Positions 18,203 to 27,288 of a stretch of DNA of 64,000 nt are shown here, in pieces. Position 1 is the stretch's first letter, and the number at the start of each line of letters is the position of its first letter. Both the position numbers and the translations under genes were made by a program. Origin of the DNA: Prevotella sp. oral taxon 376 (lineage in GTDB: Bacteria > Bacteroidota > Bacteroidia > Bacteroidales > Bacteroidaceae); the NCBI RefSeq assembly GCF_003043945.1, contig NZ_PYXG01000001.1:558001-622000 (forward strand), in the 5' to 3' direction. The notes under the pieces are model-generated. The model was not told the origin of the DNA, made no database searches, and was given only the letters and a program-made list of their open reading frames with translations.

Positions 18203-18826
18203 ATGGAATTTAAGTCACTCAGAAACATCGAATCATCGTTCAGGCAGCTACGCCTGTTCGGTATCGTCTTCCTCTCGCTGTGCGCTGTGGTGACGGTGTG
18301 GAGCGTGTGGAACTCCTACCGTTTCGCAGAGAAGCAACGGGAGAAAATCTATGTGCTGGACAACGGCAAGTCGCTGATGCTGGCTCTCTCTCAGGATTTA
18401 TCGCAGAACCGCCCGGCGGAAGCACGGGAGCATGTGCGCCGCTTCCACGAGCTTTTCTTCACGCTGTCACCTGAAAAAAGCGCGATTGAACACAACGTAA
18501 AACGTGCCCTGCTGCTGGCGGACAAGAGCGTGTACCACTATTATTCGGACTTCGCGGAGAAGGGGTACTACAACCGCATCATCGCCGGGAACATCAACCA
18601 AGTGCTGAAAGTGGACAGCGTGGTGTGCGACTTCAACGCCTATCCCTACCGTGCCGTGACCTACGCCACGCAGAAAATCATCCGGCAAAGCAACGTCACC
18701 GAGCGCAGCCTCGTGACCACCTGCCGCCTGCTGAACGCATCGCGGTCGGACGACAACCCAAACGGTTTCACCATCGAGGGGTTCACCATCATCGAGAACA
18801 AGGATTTACAGACAATCAAACGGTAA
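18203..18826 (+). CDS. traK: TraK, VirB8-like bitopic protein
   Basis: A 207-residue protein with a short cytoplasmic N terminus, one membrane helix (about 18-38, LFGIVFLSLCAVVTVWSVW) and a periplasmic domain. This matches TraK of CTnDOT and the VirB8 topology. It is followed after six bases by traL. Confidence 0.87.
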   Translation: MEFKSLRNIESSFRQLRLFGIVFLSLCAVVTVWSVWNSYRFAEKQREKIYVLDNGKSLMLALSQDLSQNRPAEAREHVRRFHELFFTLSPEKSAIEHNVKRALLLADKSVYHYYSDFAEKGYYNRIIAGNINQVLKVDSVVCDFNAYPYRAVTYATQKIIRQSNVTERSLVTTCRLLNASRSDDNPNGFTIEGFTIIENKDLQTIKR

Positions 18827-18832
18827 CAGGAC

Positions 18833-19141
18833 ATGAAAAGTATCAGAAAATCAATGTGGGGCATGTATTGGAAACTCCACGACAAACGGAAACGGCTGGT
18901 GGCAAGGCTCAAAGGGTATCTGGACGGTTTGCCGCCGGAAACACGCCGCCGCATCGTGCTGGGGATGCTCGCCGCCTTCGCGATGCTTGCCCTCTACACC
19001 TTCGGCAGAGCCGTCTATGACATCGGCAGAAACGACGGCTCACGTATGGATACGGGACATGCCGGACGGGTGGAACTACCGACCCCGGTGGAAACTGACA
19101 ATCACTTAACACCTTATTTATATGGAACAGACGAAGAATGA
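18833..19141 (+). CDS. traL: TraL, small membrane protein
   Basis: A 102-residue protein with a basic N terminus (about 1-35), one membrane helix near 41-58 (IVLGMLAAFAMLALYTFG) and a short periplasmic tail; DUF3989-type. Its end overlaps the start of traM by 20 bases, which implies coupled translation of TraL and TraM. Confidence 0.78.
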   Translation: MKSIRKSMWGMYWKLHDKRKRLVARLKGYLDGLPPETRRRIVLGMLAAFAMLALYTFGRAVYDIGRNDGSRMDTGHAGRVELPTPVETDNHLTPYLYGTDEE

Positions 19142-20468
19142 ATCAACGAAAGAGAACAAAGCCGCTCCCGACGCGGGAAAGCCGAAAAAGGAGCGCGAAC
19201 CGCTGACAGAGGCGCAGCGGCTGAAACGGCAGAAGATGATAGTCCTGCCTGCTATGGTGCTGGTCTTCATCGGGGCGATGTGGTTGATATTCGCCCCTTC
19301 CTCCGGCAAGGAACAACCGCCGGGAACGGACGGCTACAACACCGAGATGCCAGACGCGGACAAGGCGAACCGGCAGATTATCGGCGACAAGCTGAAAGCC
19401 TACGAGCATGGGGAGATGGAAGAGCGGCTGGAGAGCCGCAACCGTGCCATCGGGCAGCTGGGCGACATGTTCGACCGCGAGATAGCGGGAACGGAGGACG
19501 GTACGGACTTCGACCTCGCCAATCCGGGCGGCAAGGAAGAAAGGGCAAAGCCTGCCACGCCGCAAACCATCCAATCCTCCGCAGCCGCCTACCGTGACCT
19601 GAACGCCACCCTCGGCAACTTTTACGAACAGCCGAAGAATGACAATGCGGAGATGGATGTGCTATTGGAGCGCATCGCCTCGTTGGAATCGGAACTGGAA
19701 AGTGAAAAAGGCAGGACTTCATCTATAGACGAACAGGTGGCACTTATGGAGAAGTCCTATGAGCTGGCGGCAAAGTACATGGGCGGTCAGAACGGTGGGA
19801 AGCCGGAACAGGCGGCAGAGCCTGCCACCGTGCAGAAGGGAAAGAAGAACACGGCGACACCCGTAAGGCAAGTGACCCGCCAAGTCGTTTCCTCCCTTGC
19901 ACAGCCCATGAGCAACGCGGAGTTTGTCGCCACTTTCTCACAGGAACGCAACCGGGGTTTCAACACGGCTGTCGGCACGGCGGAGGTATCGGACAGGAAC
20001 ACCATCCCGGCGTGTGTGCATGAGGCGCAGAGCGTGACGGACGGGCAGACGGTAAGGCTTCGCCTGCTGGAGCCTATGGCGGTGGCGGGCAGGACAATCC
20101 CACGGGGTGCGGTGGTGGTCGGCACGGGCAAGATACAGGGTGAACGACTCGACATCGGGATCACCTCGCTGGAATACGACGGCACGATTATCCCCGTGGA
20201 GCTTGCGGTCTATGACACGGACGGACAGCCCGGCATCTTCATCCCGAACTCGATGGAGATGAACGCCGTCCGAGAGGTCGCCGCCAACATGGGAGGTTCG
20301 TTGGGTAGCAGCATCAATATCTCCACCAATGCCGGGGCGCAGCTCGCCTCCGACTTGGGCAAGGGGCTGATACAAGGAACGAGCCAGTACATCGCGGGGA
20401 AGATGCGCACCGTCAAGGTGCATCTGAAAGCCGGGTACAGGGTCATGCTTTACCAAGAAAAAGATTGA
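19122..20468 (+). CDS. traM: TraM, VirB10-like protein
   Basis: A 448-residue VirB10-like protein: cytoplasmic charged N terminus, membrane helix about 42-60 (MIVLPAMVLVFIGAMWLIF), a low-complexity periplasmic region with coiled coil near 185-215, and a C-terminal beta domain from about 260 (VRLRLLEPMAVAGRTIPRG). It would bridge the inner and outer membranes in the transfer channel. Confidence 0.9.
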   Translation: MEQTKNESTKENKAAPDAGKPKKEREPLTEAQRLKRQKMIVLPAMVLVFIGAMWLIFAPSSGKEQPPGTDGYNTEMPDADKANRQIIGDKLKAYEHGEMEERLESRNRAIGQLGDMFDREIAGTEDGTDFDLANPGGKEERAKPATPQTIQSSAAAYRDLNATLGNFYEQPKNDNAEMDVLLERIASLESELESEKGRTSSIDEQVALMEKSYELAAKYMGGQNGGKPEQAAEPATVQKGKKNTATPVRQVTRQVVSSLAQPMSNAEFVATFSQERNRGFNTAVGTAEVSDRNTIPACVHEAQSVTDGQTVRLRLLEPMAVAGRTIPRGAVVVGTGKIQGERLDIGITSLEYDGTIIPVELAVYDTDGQPGIFIPNSMEMNAVREVAANMGGSLGSSINISTNAGAQLASDLGKGLIQGTSQYIAGKMRTVKVHLKAGYRVMLYQEKD

Positions 20469-20504
20469 AATCAATAAAAAAATTACCACTAAAATCCAAA
20501 AGTA

Positions 20505-21491
20505 ATGAGAAAAGTAATCATCATGTTTGCCCTCGCTATGGGCATCGCAACTGCCAACGCGCAGGAGAATGTAACCGTTGAAACGACCAACGGAAGTGAA
20601 CAGCCGACCTTGACGAAGGAGGTCTATCCGCAGAAGGAGGCGGACGGAGACCTGTATCACGGTCTGTCGCGCAAGCTGACCTTCGACCGCATGATACCGC
20701 CGCACGGTCTGGAAGTGACCTACGACAAGACCGTCCACGTCATTTTTCCGGCGGAGGTGCGCTATGTCGATTTAGGCTCGCCCGACCTGATTGCCGGGAA
20801 AGCCGACGGAGCGGAGAACGTCATCCGCGTGAAGGCTACCGTAAGGAATTTTCCCAACGAAACGAATATGTCCGTCATCACGGAGGACGGCAGTTTCTAC
20901 ACCTTCAACGTGAAGTACGCCGCCGAACCGCTGTTGCTCAATGTGGAGATGTGCGACTTCATCCATGACGGCAGCACGGTGAACCGCCCGAATAACGCAC
21001 AGGAAATCTATCTGAAAGAGCTGGGCAGCGAAAGCCCGATGCTGGTGCGACTTATCATGAAGTCCATCCACAAACAGAACAAGCGCGAGGTGAAGCATAT
21101 CGGCTGCAAGCGTTTCGGCATCCAGTATCTTCTCAAAGGCATCTACACGCACAACGGATTGCTCTATTTCCACACGGAGATAAAGAACCAGAGCAACGTG
21201 CCTTTCGATGTGGACTACATCACTTGGAAAATCGTGGACAAGAAGGTGGCGAAGCGTACCGCCGTGCAGGAGCAGATCATCCTGCCGCTCCGCGCGCAGA
21301 ACTACGCCACCCTCGTGCCGGGCAAAAAGAGCGAGCGCACGGTCTTCACGATGGCGAAGTTCACCATCCCCGATGACAAGTGCCTCGTGGTGGAGCTGAA
21401 CGAGAAGAACGGCGGCCGTCACCAGTCCTTCGTGATTGAGAACGAGGATTTGGTACGTGCGGGTACCATCAACGAACTTCAAGTGCGCTGA
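20505..21491 (+). CDS. traN: TraN, DUF4138 (VirB9-like) protein
   Basis: A 328-residue secreted protein with a signal peptide (1-21, ending NAQE) and a beta-rich mature domain; DUF4138. It is placed as the VirB9-like partner of TraM at the outer membrane. The leader motif CCACTAAAATCCAAAAGTAA (20486-20505) runs into the ATG. Confidence 0.87.
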   Translation: MRKVIIMFALAMGIATANAQENVTVETTNGSEQPTLTKEVYPQKEADGDLYHGLSRKLTFDRMIPPHGLEVTYDKTVHVIFPAEVRYVDLGSPDLIAGKADGAENVIRVKATVRNFPNETNMSVITEDGSFYTFNVKYAAEPLLLNVEMCDFIHDGSTVNRPNNAQEIYLKELGSESPMLVRLIMKSIHKQNKREVKHIGCKRFGIQYLLKGIYTHNGLLYFHTEIKNQSNVPFDVDYITWKIVDKKVAKRTAVQEQIILPLRAQNYATLVPGKKSERTVFTMAKFTIPDDKCLVVELNEKNGGRHQSFVIENEDLVRAGTINELQVR

Positions 21492-21493
21492 CC

Positions 21494-22069
21494 ATGAGAA
21501 AGTACATCGCAATAATCATCGCGTCGCTTGCCCTTTTTACAGGGCAGGCGCACGCCCAGCGGTGTCTGCCGAAGATGCAGGGCATCGAGGTGAGGGCGGA
21601 CATGGCGGACGGCTTCAATCCCGGCGGCAAGGACGGCGGGTACAGTTTCGGGGCGGCTCTCTCCACTTACACGAAGAGGGGGAACAAGTGGGTGTTCGGT
21701 GGCGAATACCTCCTGAAAAACAATCCCTACAAGGATACCAAGATACCCGTGGCGCAGTTCACGGCGGAGGGCGGATATTACTTCAAGATACTGTCGGACG
21801 CCCGAAAAATCGTGTTCGTCTATGCCGGGGCTTCGGCTCTCGCCGGATATGAATCGGTGAATTGGGGGAATAAGGTGCTGCATGACGGCTCCACGCTGCA
21901 CGACCGGGACGCCTTCATCTACGGCGGTGCGCTGACGCTCGATGTGGAGTGCTACGTGACAGACCGTATCGCCCTGCTTGCCAACCTGCGTGAGCGTTGC
22001 CTGTGGGGTGGCGACACGCGGAAGTTCCACACGCAGTTCGGGGTCGGCGTCAAGTTCATCATCAACTGA
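21494..22069 (+). CDS. traO: TraO, outer-membrane beta-barrel-like protein
   Basis: A 191-residue protein with a signal peptide (1-21, ending AHAQ) and alternating beta strands typical of a small outer-membrane barrel (GYSFGAALSTYTKRGNKWVF and the final FHTQFGVGVKFIIN). It starts two bases after traN. Confidence 0.85.
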   Translation: MRKYIAIIIASLALFTGQAHAQRCLPKMQGIEVRADMADGFNPGGKDGGYSFGAALSTYTKRGNKWVFGGEYLLKNNPYKDTKIPVAQFTAEGGYYFKILSDARKIVFVYAGASALAGYESVNWGNKVLHDGSTLHDRDAFIYGGALTLDVECYVTDRIALLANLRERCLWGGDTRKFHTQFGVGVKFIIN

Positions 22070-22076
22070 CACGGGC

Positions 22077-22979
22077 ATGGAACGGACGGAAATAGATGCT
22101 ATCAGAAGGATGCCGCTTGCGGATTTTCTCGCACGGTTGGGGCATGAGCCTGTCAGAAGGAGCGGTAACGAGCTGTGGTATATCGCCCCGTACAGGGGCG
22201 AGCGCACCCCCTCTTTCCGTGTGAACGTGGCGAAACAGCTTTGGTACGACTTCGGTTTGGGCAAGGGCGGTGACATCTTCACGCTTGCCGGGGAGTTTCT
22301 GCAAAGCGATGACTTCATGAAGCAAGCGAAGTTCATAGCGGAAGCCGCCAATATGACGGTTGCCGGATGGGAAAAGCCCGCCTATCTCCCGAAGCCGACC
22401 GAACCTGTCTTTGAGGATGTGGAGGTCGCTCCGCTGTTTCGTTCACCGCTGACGGAGTATTTAGAGGAACGAGGCATACCAATCGGAGTAGCATCCCGCC
22501 ACTGTTGCCGCCTGAACTACAGTGTGCGTGGAAAACGGTATTTCGCTGTCGGTTTCCTGAATATGGCAGGTGGATATGAAGTCCGAAGCCGATATTTCAA
22601 GGGGTGCATCCCGCCAAAAGATGTGTCTTTGGCAAGGACGAAGGAAATCCCGGCTGACGAGTGCCTCGTGTTTGAGGGCTTCATGGACTTTCTCTCCGCC
22701 GTGACGCTTGGCGTAACCGGTAACGCTGACTGCCTTGTACTGAACTCTGTCGCCAACGTGGAGAAGGCGGCGGGATTGCTGGACGGCTACGGGCGCATCG
22801 GATGCTTCCTTGACCGTGACGAAGCCGGACGGCGGACGCTTGACGCTCTTGCCAAACGGTATGGGGCGCATGTCGCCGACCGTTCCTCCCTCTATGGCGG
22901 TTGCAAGGACTTGAACGAGTATCTGCAACAGACAACGAAAAAACAGAAAAACAACCATCTAAAAATCGAAGAAAAATGA
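22077..22979 (+). CDS. traP: TraP, DNA primase-like protein
   Basis: A 300-residue primase-like protein, probably priming replacement-strand synthesis in the recipient. The N-terminal CHC2-type fold is recognisable (WYIAPYRGERTPSFRV, then YDFGLGKGGDIF) but the four zinc ligands are replaced: CPFH by APYR and CFGC by DFGL. The Toprim half keeps its acidic residues (LVFEGFMDF and CFLDRDEAG). The ATG at 22077 is used because it follows the traO stop and begins the conserved IDAIRRMPLADFLARLG helix; earlier in-frame starts lie within traO. Confidence 0.85.
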   Translation: MERTEIDAIRRMPLADFLARLGHEPVRRSGNELWYIAPYRGERTPSFRVNVAKQLWYDFGLGKGGDIFTLAGEFLQSDDFMKQAKFIAEAANMTVAGWEKPAYLPKPTEPVFEDVEVAPLFRSPLTEYLEERGIPIGVASRHCCRLNYSVRGKRYFAVGFLNMAGGYEVRSRYFKGCIPPKDVSLARTKEIPADECLVFEGFMDFLSAVTLGVTGNADCLVLNSVANVEKAAGLLDGYGRIGCFLDRDEAGRRTLDALAKRYGAHVADRSSLYGGCKDLNEYLQQTTKKQKNNHLKIEEK

Positions 22980-23479
22980 ACATACTGAACAACAGAAACA
23001 AGAGAACAAATATCTTTAAGGTGGTGGCGTTATGCCTGATAGCCGCTGTGTCATTCACCATCGTGTCGTGCGATGACGACATGGACATCCAGCAGTCCTA
23101 TCCCTTCACGGTGGAGGTCATGCCCGTGCCGAACAAGGTGACGAAGGGGCAGACGGTGGAAATCCGCTGTGAGCTGAAAAAGGAGGGCGACTTCGCTAAC
23201 ACGCTTTACACCATCCGCTATTTTCAGTTTGAGGGAGAAGGAAAGTTGAAAATGGATAACGGCATCACCTTCCTGCCTAACGACCGCTACCTGCTGGAGA
23301 ACGAAAAGTTCCGCCTGTACTACACGGCGGAGGGCGAAGAGGCGCACAACTTTATTGTGGTGGTGGAGGACAACTTCGGCAACTCTTTCGAGTTGGAATT
23401 TGACTTCAACAACCGGAATGCAAAGGATGACGGTTTGACCATCGTTCCCATCGGCAACTTCAGCCCCTTGCTAAAATGA
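22976..23479 (+). CDS. traQ: TraQ, DUF3872 lipoprotein-like protein
   Basis: A 167-residue protein with a basic N terminus, hydrophobic segment and lipoprotein-type Cys (FTIVSCDDDMD, Cys32), then an immunoglobulin-like beta domain; DUF3872 family. The acidic residues after the Cys resemble the Bacteroidetes lipoprotein export signal, so it may be surface exposed. It overlaps traP by four bases (ATGA) and the lysozyme gene by four. Confidence 0.82.
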   Translation: MNILNNRNKRTNIFKVVALCLIAAVSFTIVSCDDDMDIQQSYPFTVEVMPVPNKVTKGQTVEIRCELKKEGDFANTLYTIRYFQFEGEGKLKMDNGITFLPNDRYLLENEKFRLYYTAEGEEAHNFIVVVEDNFGNSFELEFDFNNRNAKDDGLTIVPIGNFSPLLK

Positions 23480-24003
23480 TGCGTGTATTCATGACAATGC
23501 TCTGTTCGCTTCTGACGGTCTGTTTTGTGTCCGCACAGATCAGCCGCCAAGAGGGAACGGACGGGCAGGCGGCAATCTACCGGCTGTCTCTATTCGAGAG
23601 GGCGGTACGATGCACGAAGTATTTTGAGGGATGGCACTCGGAAAAGCACCACCCATACGTGGGTTGGGGTCACAAGATTTTGCCGGGCGAAAGGTACTCG
23701 GCACGAACCATGACGAAGCGGCAGGCGGACGCGCTCCTGCGGAAAGACCTGCGGAAGTTCTGCGCGATGTTCCGGCAGTTCGGGAAGGATAGTCTTTTAC
23801 TTGCCACGCTTGCTTACAACGTGGGTCCATACCGGCTTTTGGGTAGCAAGACAATCCCTAAAAGCACCTTGATAAAGAAGCTGGAGGCTGGCGACAGGAA
23901 CATCTACCGGGAGTATGTAGCCTTCTGCAACTACAAAGGAAAACGCCACGCCATGCTGCTCAAACGGAGAAAGGCGGAGTTTGCACTGCTGTATATCCCG
24001 TGA
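23476..24003 (+). CDS. Conjugation-associated lysozyme
   Basis: A 175-residue secreted lysozyme-fold protein that would open the peptidoglycan for the transfer channel. Signal peptide about 1-20 (ending VSAQ); the active-site region FEGWHSEKHHPYVGWGHK corresponds to the E-G...GxGH block of phage-type (GH24-like) lysozymes, and LATLAYNVGP to the conserved helix. It is the last rightward tra-operon gene, coupled to traQ, and is followed by a strong terminator. Confidence 0.82.
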   Translation: MMRVFMTMLCSLLTVCFVSAQISRQEGTDGQAAIYRLSLFERAVRCTKYFEGWHSEKHHPYVGWGHKILPGERYSARTMTKRQADALLRKDLRKFCAMFRQFGKDSLLLATLAYNVGPYRLLGSKTIPKSTLIKKLEAGDRNIYREYVAFCNYKGKRHAMLLKRRKAEFALLYIP

Positions 24004-24012
24004 CTGTAAATG

Positions 24013-24047
24013 AAAATCCGATGAAGCCGCCAACTTCATCGGATTTT
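24013..24047. terminator. Bidirectional intrinsic terminator
   Basis: Perfect 14-bp stem AAAATCCGATGAAG / CTTCATCGGATTTT with a CCGCCAA loop between the convergent lysozyme gene and the leftward gene at 24055. The A and T tracts let it work in both directions. Confidence 0.88.
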
Positions 24048-24054
24048 CCGCTTT

Positions 24055-24276
24055 TCATACATTCGGGATTGTACCCGTATCTATCACGTCACCATCCCTG
24101 CAAAATTCGATGCTTCCGGGTGTAAATCCCATGCTCCCGATTGCGATGTGACGGATATAGTCCGCATACTCCCTACCTTGAAAATTCTTTCCCGTAAGGT
24201 TTTTGAAAATCATCTTTATGCTTATGCCGTCGTTGCCGTGCAAGATGATTTTTCCGTCCTGCCTGATTGTTTCCAT
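24055..24276 (-). CDS. Small conserved-looking protein of unknown function
   Basis: A 73-residue soluble protein (METIRQDGKIILHGNDGISI...). I do not recognise a family. It is the most downstream of the leftward accessory genes and ends next to the shared terminator. Composition and codon use match the neighbouring element genes. Confidence 0.6.
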   Translation of the reverse strand: METIRQDGKIILHGNDGISIKMIFKNLTGKNFQGREYADYIRHIAIGSMGFTPGSIEFCRDGDVIDTGTIPNV

Positions 24277-24327
24277 AATAAAAACTTGTTTTTGTGAATA
24301 ATATCGCAGATTGGCACAGAGGTTTCT

Positions 24328-24386
24328 TTGCTACTTTCTTTGTCCGCCATCATGCTCACCGAAAGAAAGTAGGGCGGCTCTCGCCG
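24328..24386. repeat. Inverted repeats in an intergenic gap
   Basis: CTACTTTCTTT and AAAGAAAGTAG flank about 20 bases, followed by GGCGGCTCTCGCCGCC, a GC-rich hairpin just downstream of the leftward gene at 24394. The GC hairpin can serve as its terminator; the role of the outer repeat is unclear. Confidence 0.5.
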
Positions 24387-24393
24387 CCGCAAC

Positions 24394-24702
24394 TCAAAAG
24401 CGTGTGTAAAGTCCCGTCACCATCGTGAATATTTCTTCCAGCATATCAAAATAGATGCCCTCGTGTACGGCAATGTACTTTTCCTTGCACTCGAAAGTCT
24501 TTTTGCTGAATGTCCTGCGGTAGAACCGCATATTGTAGAGGTCTGCCCCCGCATCATAGATGATGTCAAGGCGGTTGGCACTTGTCTTGTTCCGTGTAAG
24601 GCTCATCCGTAAGCCGTTGCCCATGTCGATGAAATCACGGCTACCCGTCATGGCGGTAAATCTTCTTCCGCCTATCTGCTGTAATATCGTCTGTGCTATC
24701 AT
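24394..24702 (-). CDS. Small element protein of unknown function
   Basis: A 102-residue protein (MIAQTILQQIGGRRFTAMTG...). Proteins starting this way are common in Bacteroidales conjugative and mobilizable elements, usually annotated as hypothetical. No signal peptide or membrane helix is seen. It is the next gene in the leftward accessory cluster. Confidence 0.65.
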   Translation of the reverse strand: MIAQTILQQIGGRRFTAMTGSRDFIDMGNGLRMSLTRNKTSANRLDIIYDAGADLYNMRFYRRTFSKKTFECKEKYIAVHEGIYFDMLEEIFTMVTGLYTRF

Positions 24703-24756
24703 TAACCGTTGTTTTTAGGGTTTTAAGTGTTGGCGGTGTCCGCACCGCCAACTTGT

Positions 24757-25002
24757 TCAAAATTCTCGCATCTCGGCAATGGGTGTCTGCCGTTGCAGCC
24801 ACTCTTTCACACATTCCATATTATACTCGCTCGTGATGACTGCCGTATGGCTGTCGGTGGCGGTGAAACGTGTGCTTTCGTAATCATCTATCCACCCTTT
24901 GAGGGTGTCAGTTCCCCACGCTTGGGCATCGTCAAAGATACCGTCCAATGCCGTGATAGGTTCGCTGAATTTGACTATCAGCGTTTGATAGGTCGTGTTC
25001 AT
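24757..25002 (-). CDS. Small element protein of unknown function
   Basis: An 81-residue acidic protein (MNTTYQTLIVKFSEPITALD...). The ATG at 25002 overlaps the stop of the upstream DUF3873 gene by four bases (ATGA), which supports this start over a longer frame beginning at 25083. No function can be assigned. Confidence 0.65.
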   Translation of the reverse strand: MNTTYQTLIVKFSEPITALDGIFDDAQAWGTDTLKGWIDDYESTRFTATDSHTAVITSEYNMECVKEWLQRQTPIAEMREF

Positions 25003-25229
25003 CGGTTGCCCTCCTTTCCCTGCTTTGCGTTCAGCCACTTGTCCCTTGCGGTTCGGCACTCGTCCAATGTGGTTTTTACACAAGCGAACAATTCTCCGTC
25101 CGTGTGGCGGTAGTCGTATTGCACAAGTGTCCGCCTGCGTCTGCCGATACCCGATTGGAAACGCTCGTATTTCTCCGTACCTGCTTCCGTGCAGGTACTT
25201 ACTCCGTTGATGGTCATTCGTGTTGCCAT
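24999..25229 (-). CDS. DUF3873 protein
   Basis: A 76-residue protein with the family N terminus MTINGVSTCTEAGTEKYE. DUF3873 is a small family found on Bacteroidales mobile elements. No known function. It is coupled to the following gene by a four-base overlap. Confidence 0.72.
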   Translation of the reverse strand: MATRMTINGVSTCTEAGTEKYERFQSGIGRRRRTLVQYDYRHTDGELFACVKTTLDECRTARDKWLNAKQGKEGNR

Positions 25230-25248
25230 AATGTTGCTTTTTAGATGG

Positions 25249-25506
25249 TTAAAAATGTACTGACAGAACTCTGTTCTTCATCACCATTTCGGGGTTGCTC
25301 GTGTAGCGTTGGTGCAGGTAGAAATGGTGTGAGCCGAAGCCGTAAAGGAAGAACTTGTCAAGTTCGTGCTTCTCGGCAAACTCCTTTACGCTCTTTCTCA
25401 ATTCCCCCTCACTCGTTGTGAGAGTGAGGAGGTTTACAAATTCAAGGAACAATGCAGGGATTTTATCGTCCCACACACAAATCATGCTTTCAATTCTTAC
25501 TTCCAT
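25249..25506 (-). CDS. Small element protein of unknown function
   Basis: An 85-residue protein (MEVRIESMICVWDDKIPALF...), soluble, with no recognised domain. It lies 24 bases downstream of the pcfJ-like gene in the same leftward run. Confidence 0.6.
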   Translation of the reverse strand: MEVRIESMICVWDDKIPALFLEFVNLLTLTTSEGELRKSVKEFAEKHELDKFFLYGFGSHHFYLHQRYTSNPEMVMKNRVLSVHF

Positions 25507-25530
25507 ATCAATGTTGTTTTAGGGTTGATG

Positions 25531-26862
25531 CTATGCCACTTTCATCCGCTCACGGATAAGGTTGGCGTTCTTATTCACAAGGTCTATGATGCGCTCGTGG
25601 TATTCGGTGTCTTGGTTGTACTTGCCGTGGCACTGCACCACCTTGAGTGTCCGCAAATCCACCTCTACGGTTTCAATTATCTCACCGCCAATCCTTGCCG
25701 AGAGTATGAGGGTGTCGGCTTTCTTGTAGTATTCACTGCCGAACACGCAGATGTTCTGTGCCTTGCCCTCGCTGTAATACTCGTCTATACTTTCAAGCAC
25801 CTTGATGATTATTTCCTCGTCCGTGATTACCAATCCGAAGAATTTGGATTTGTTGGCGATGAAATCCTCCGCATCTTTTTCCCTTTGCAGTTGCCGCTGT
25901 TGCTCACGCTCACGCCTTTCAATCTCCCAGCGGCGGCGTTGCTCGGCTCGTTCCTTCTCGTGTATGGTTTCAATCTTTCGGGTTGCGTTGTCGTGTGCCG
26001 CCATGAAATCTTCGGGGCAGATGTTCTTCGGGTTGCGGAGGTCTTGACCGAGTTTGTTGAGCATACGCAGATAGTCGCACCACATGGAGAAGTTGTCTAT
26101 CAGATACTTGTGACGCTTGGCAATCAGATATGATGCCCAGCATTCATCGGCAGTACGGGCATTGAAAAGAAAGTGTTTCATAACCTCAATCTCACCGCCT
26201 TTCATAAGGGTTTCAATTCTTGGGTCTGAAAGCAAGGCTTTGAAAAGACGCACGGGGGAAATGCCGTGGAAATCGCCCTTGAAGCCGTTGCGTCTGAGTT
26301 GGGGTAATACCCTCATTTTGGGATATGCACAGCTTCTTGCCACAACATCATCGTATAGGCTGTTGTGCGGTCTTATCTCCATCGCGCTGCACAATGCCCA
26401 TACATCGCAGTAACAGAATGTGAAGCCACGGAGCAACGCCATGTCCGTAACCTTACCGTCGGGTGAAATCCAACGCTGCACAACCTCGTGGCAATAGAAG
26501 TGCATCGGCTCGCCTTTCCTGCTCTCGCATCTGACCTGCGCCACACGGATTACCTGATAGCCTTTGCAGGTGGTTATCACGCTGAAATACTGCGTTTCCT
26601 TGTAGATACGTTTGCGTGTGTCCTGCACTTTGAGTTCGGCATGGCATTTGGGGCAGGTGCAACCTTCAAGGGTGTCGCACAGTACGCTGTCGCTGTGCCA
26701 CTCGTGACCGCAGTCGGAGCAGGTGATGTTCCCTTTCTTGGTGCGGTAGCCTATATGTTCAATGCAGTGGCGGTATGCCCATTCAATTTGTGTCGTTGAT
26801 ATGGGGCGGAGGTTGGCTGAAAGTCTTGCCACCTCTTTCTGTATCTTGGTCTTCGGTTTCAT
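25531..26862 (-). CDS. PcfJ-like protein
   Basis: A 443-residue PcfJ-domain protein, named after a gene on the enterococcal plasmid pCF10. The N-terminal part carries a zinc ribbon (CSDCGHEW and, about 20 residues later, CTCPKC). A long charged coiled coil lies at about 305-345 (ERAEQRRRWEIERREREQQ). PcfJ proteins often occur with PcfK in conjugative elements; biochemical function unknown. Its start overlaps the pcfK-like stop by four bases. Confidence 0.8.
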   Translation of the reverse strand: MKPKTKIQKEVARLSANLRPISTTQIEWAYRHCIEHIGYRTKKGNITCSDCGHEWHSDSVLCDTLEGCTCPKCHAELKVQDTRKRIYKETQYFSVITTCKGYQVIRVAQVRCESRKGEPMHFYCHEVVQRWISPDGKVTDMALLRGFTFCYCDVWALCSAMEIRPHNSLYDDVVARSCAYPKMRVLPQLRRNGFKGDFHGISPVRLFKALLSDPRIETLMKGGEIEVMKHFLFNARTADECWASYLIAKRHKYLIDNFSMWCDYLRMLNKLGQDLRNPKNICPEDFMAAHDNATRKIETIHEKERAEQRRRWEIERREREQQRQLQREKDAEDFIANKSKFFGLVITDEEIIIKVLESIDEYYSEGKAQNICVFGSEYYKKADTLILSARIGGEIIETVEVDLRTLKVVQCHGKYNQDTEYHERIIDLVNKNANLIRERMKVA

Positions 26863-27275
26863 AAGCCTAAATCAAATAATGAGGGTTGGGGGTGGGTTTC
26901 TTTTCTCGCTGACGGTCTGTTGCGGTTCTGCAACTTGCGGAGTTCCTCCTCTTGGTATCTGCGGACTGCATTCTGACGTGCCTCCGCCTTTTCCTCTTCC
27001 GTGAGTTCCACAACATGGTTCACCACCACTTGGCAGTTCATAGGTTTGCCCACCTCTATCTCGTTTTCCTCATAGTAGTGGATGACTTGCCCGAATATCT
27101 CTCCGTCCGTGAAGCCGCTGCAACCGCTTTTCTGCACATAGTTCAGAATGTGGGTCACACACTCGTCTATGTTTTTGGCAGGGTTGCGGTACTTCTTCGC
27201 AAAGAGCGTATCTTCCTCCGCCCGCTGTTCCAGATACATTTGTATCGTTCTTTTGAAATGGTCTGTTCCTTTCAT
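26859..27275 (-). CDS. PcfK-like protein
   Basis: A 138-residue PcfK-family protein (MKGTDHFKRTIQMYLEQRAEEDTLF, then YRNPAKNIDECVTHILNYV). It pairs with the pcfJ-like gene immediately downstream through a four-base overlap. The C terminus is basic and low-complexity. Function unknown, probably an accessory to conjugation. Confidence 0.78.
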   Translation of the reverse strand: MKGTDHFKRTIQMYLEQRAEEDTLFAKKYRNPAKNIDECVTHILNYVQKSGCSGFTDGEIFGQVIHYYEENEIEVGKPMNCQVVVNHVVELTEEEKAEARQNAVRRYQEEELRKLQNRNRPSARKETHPQPSLFDLGL

Positions 27276-27288
27276 ATCGCTGTCGTTT

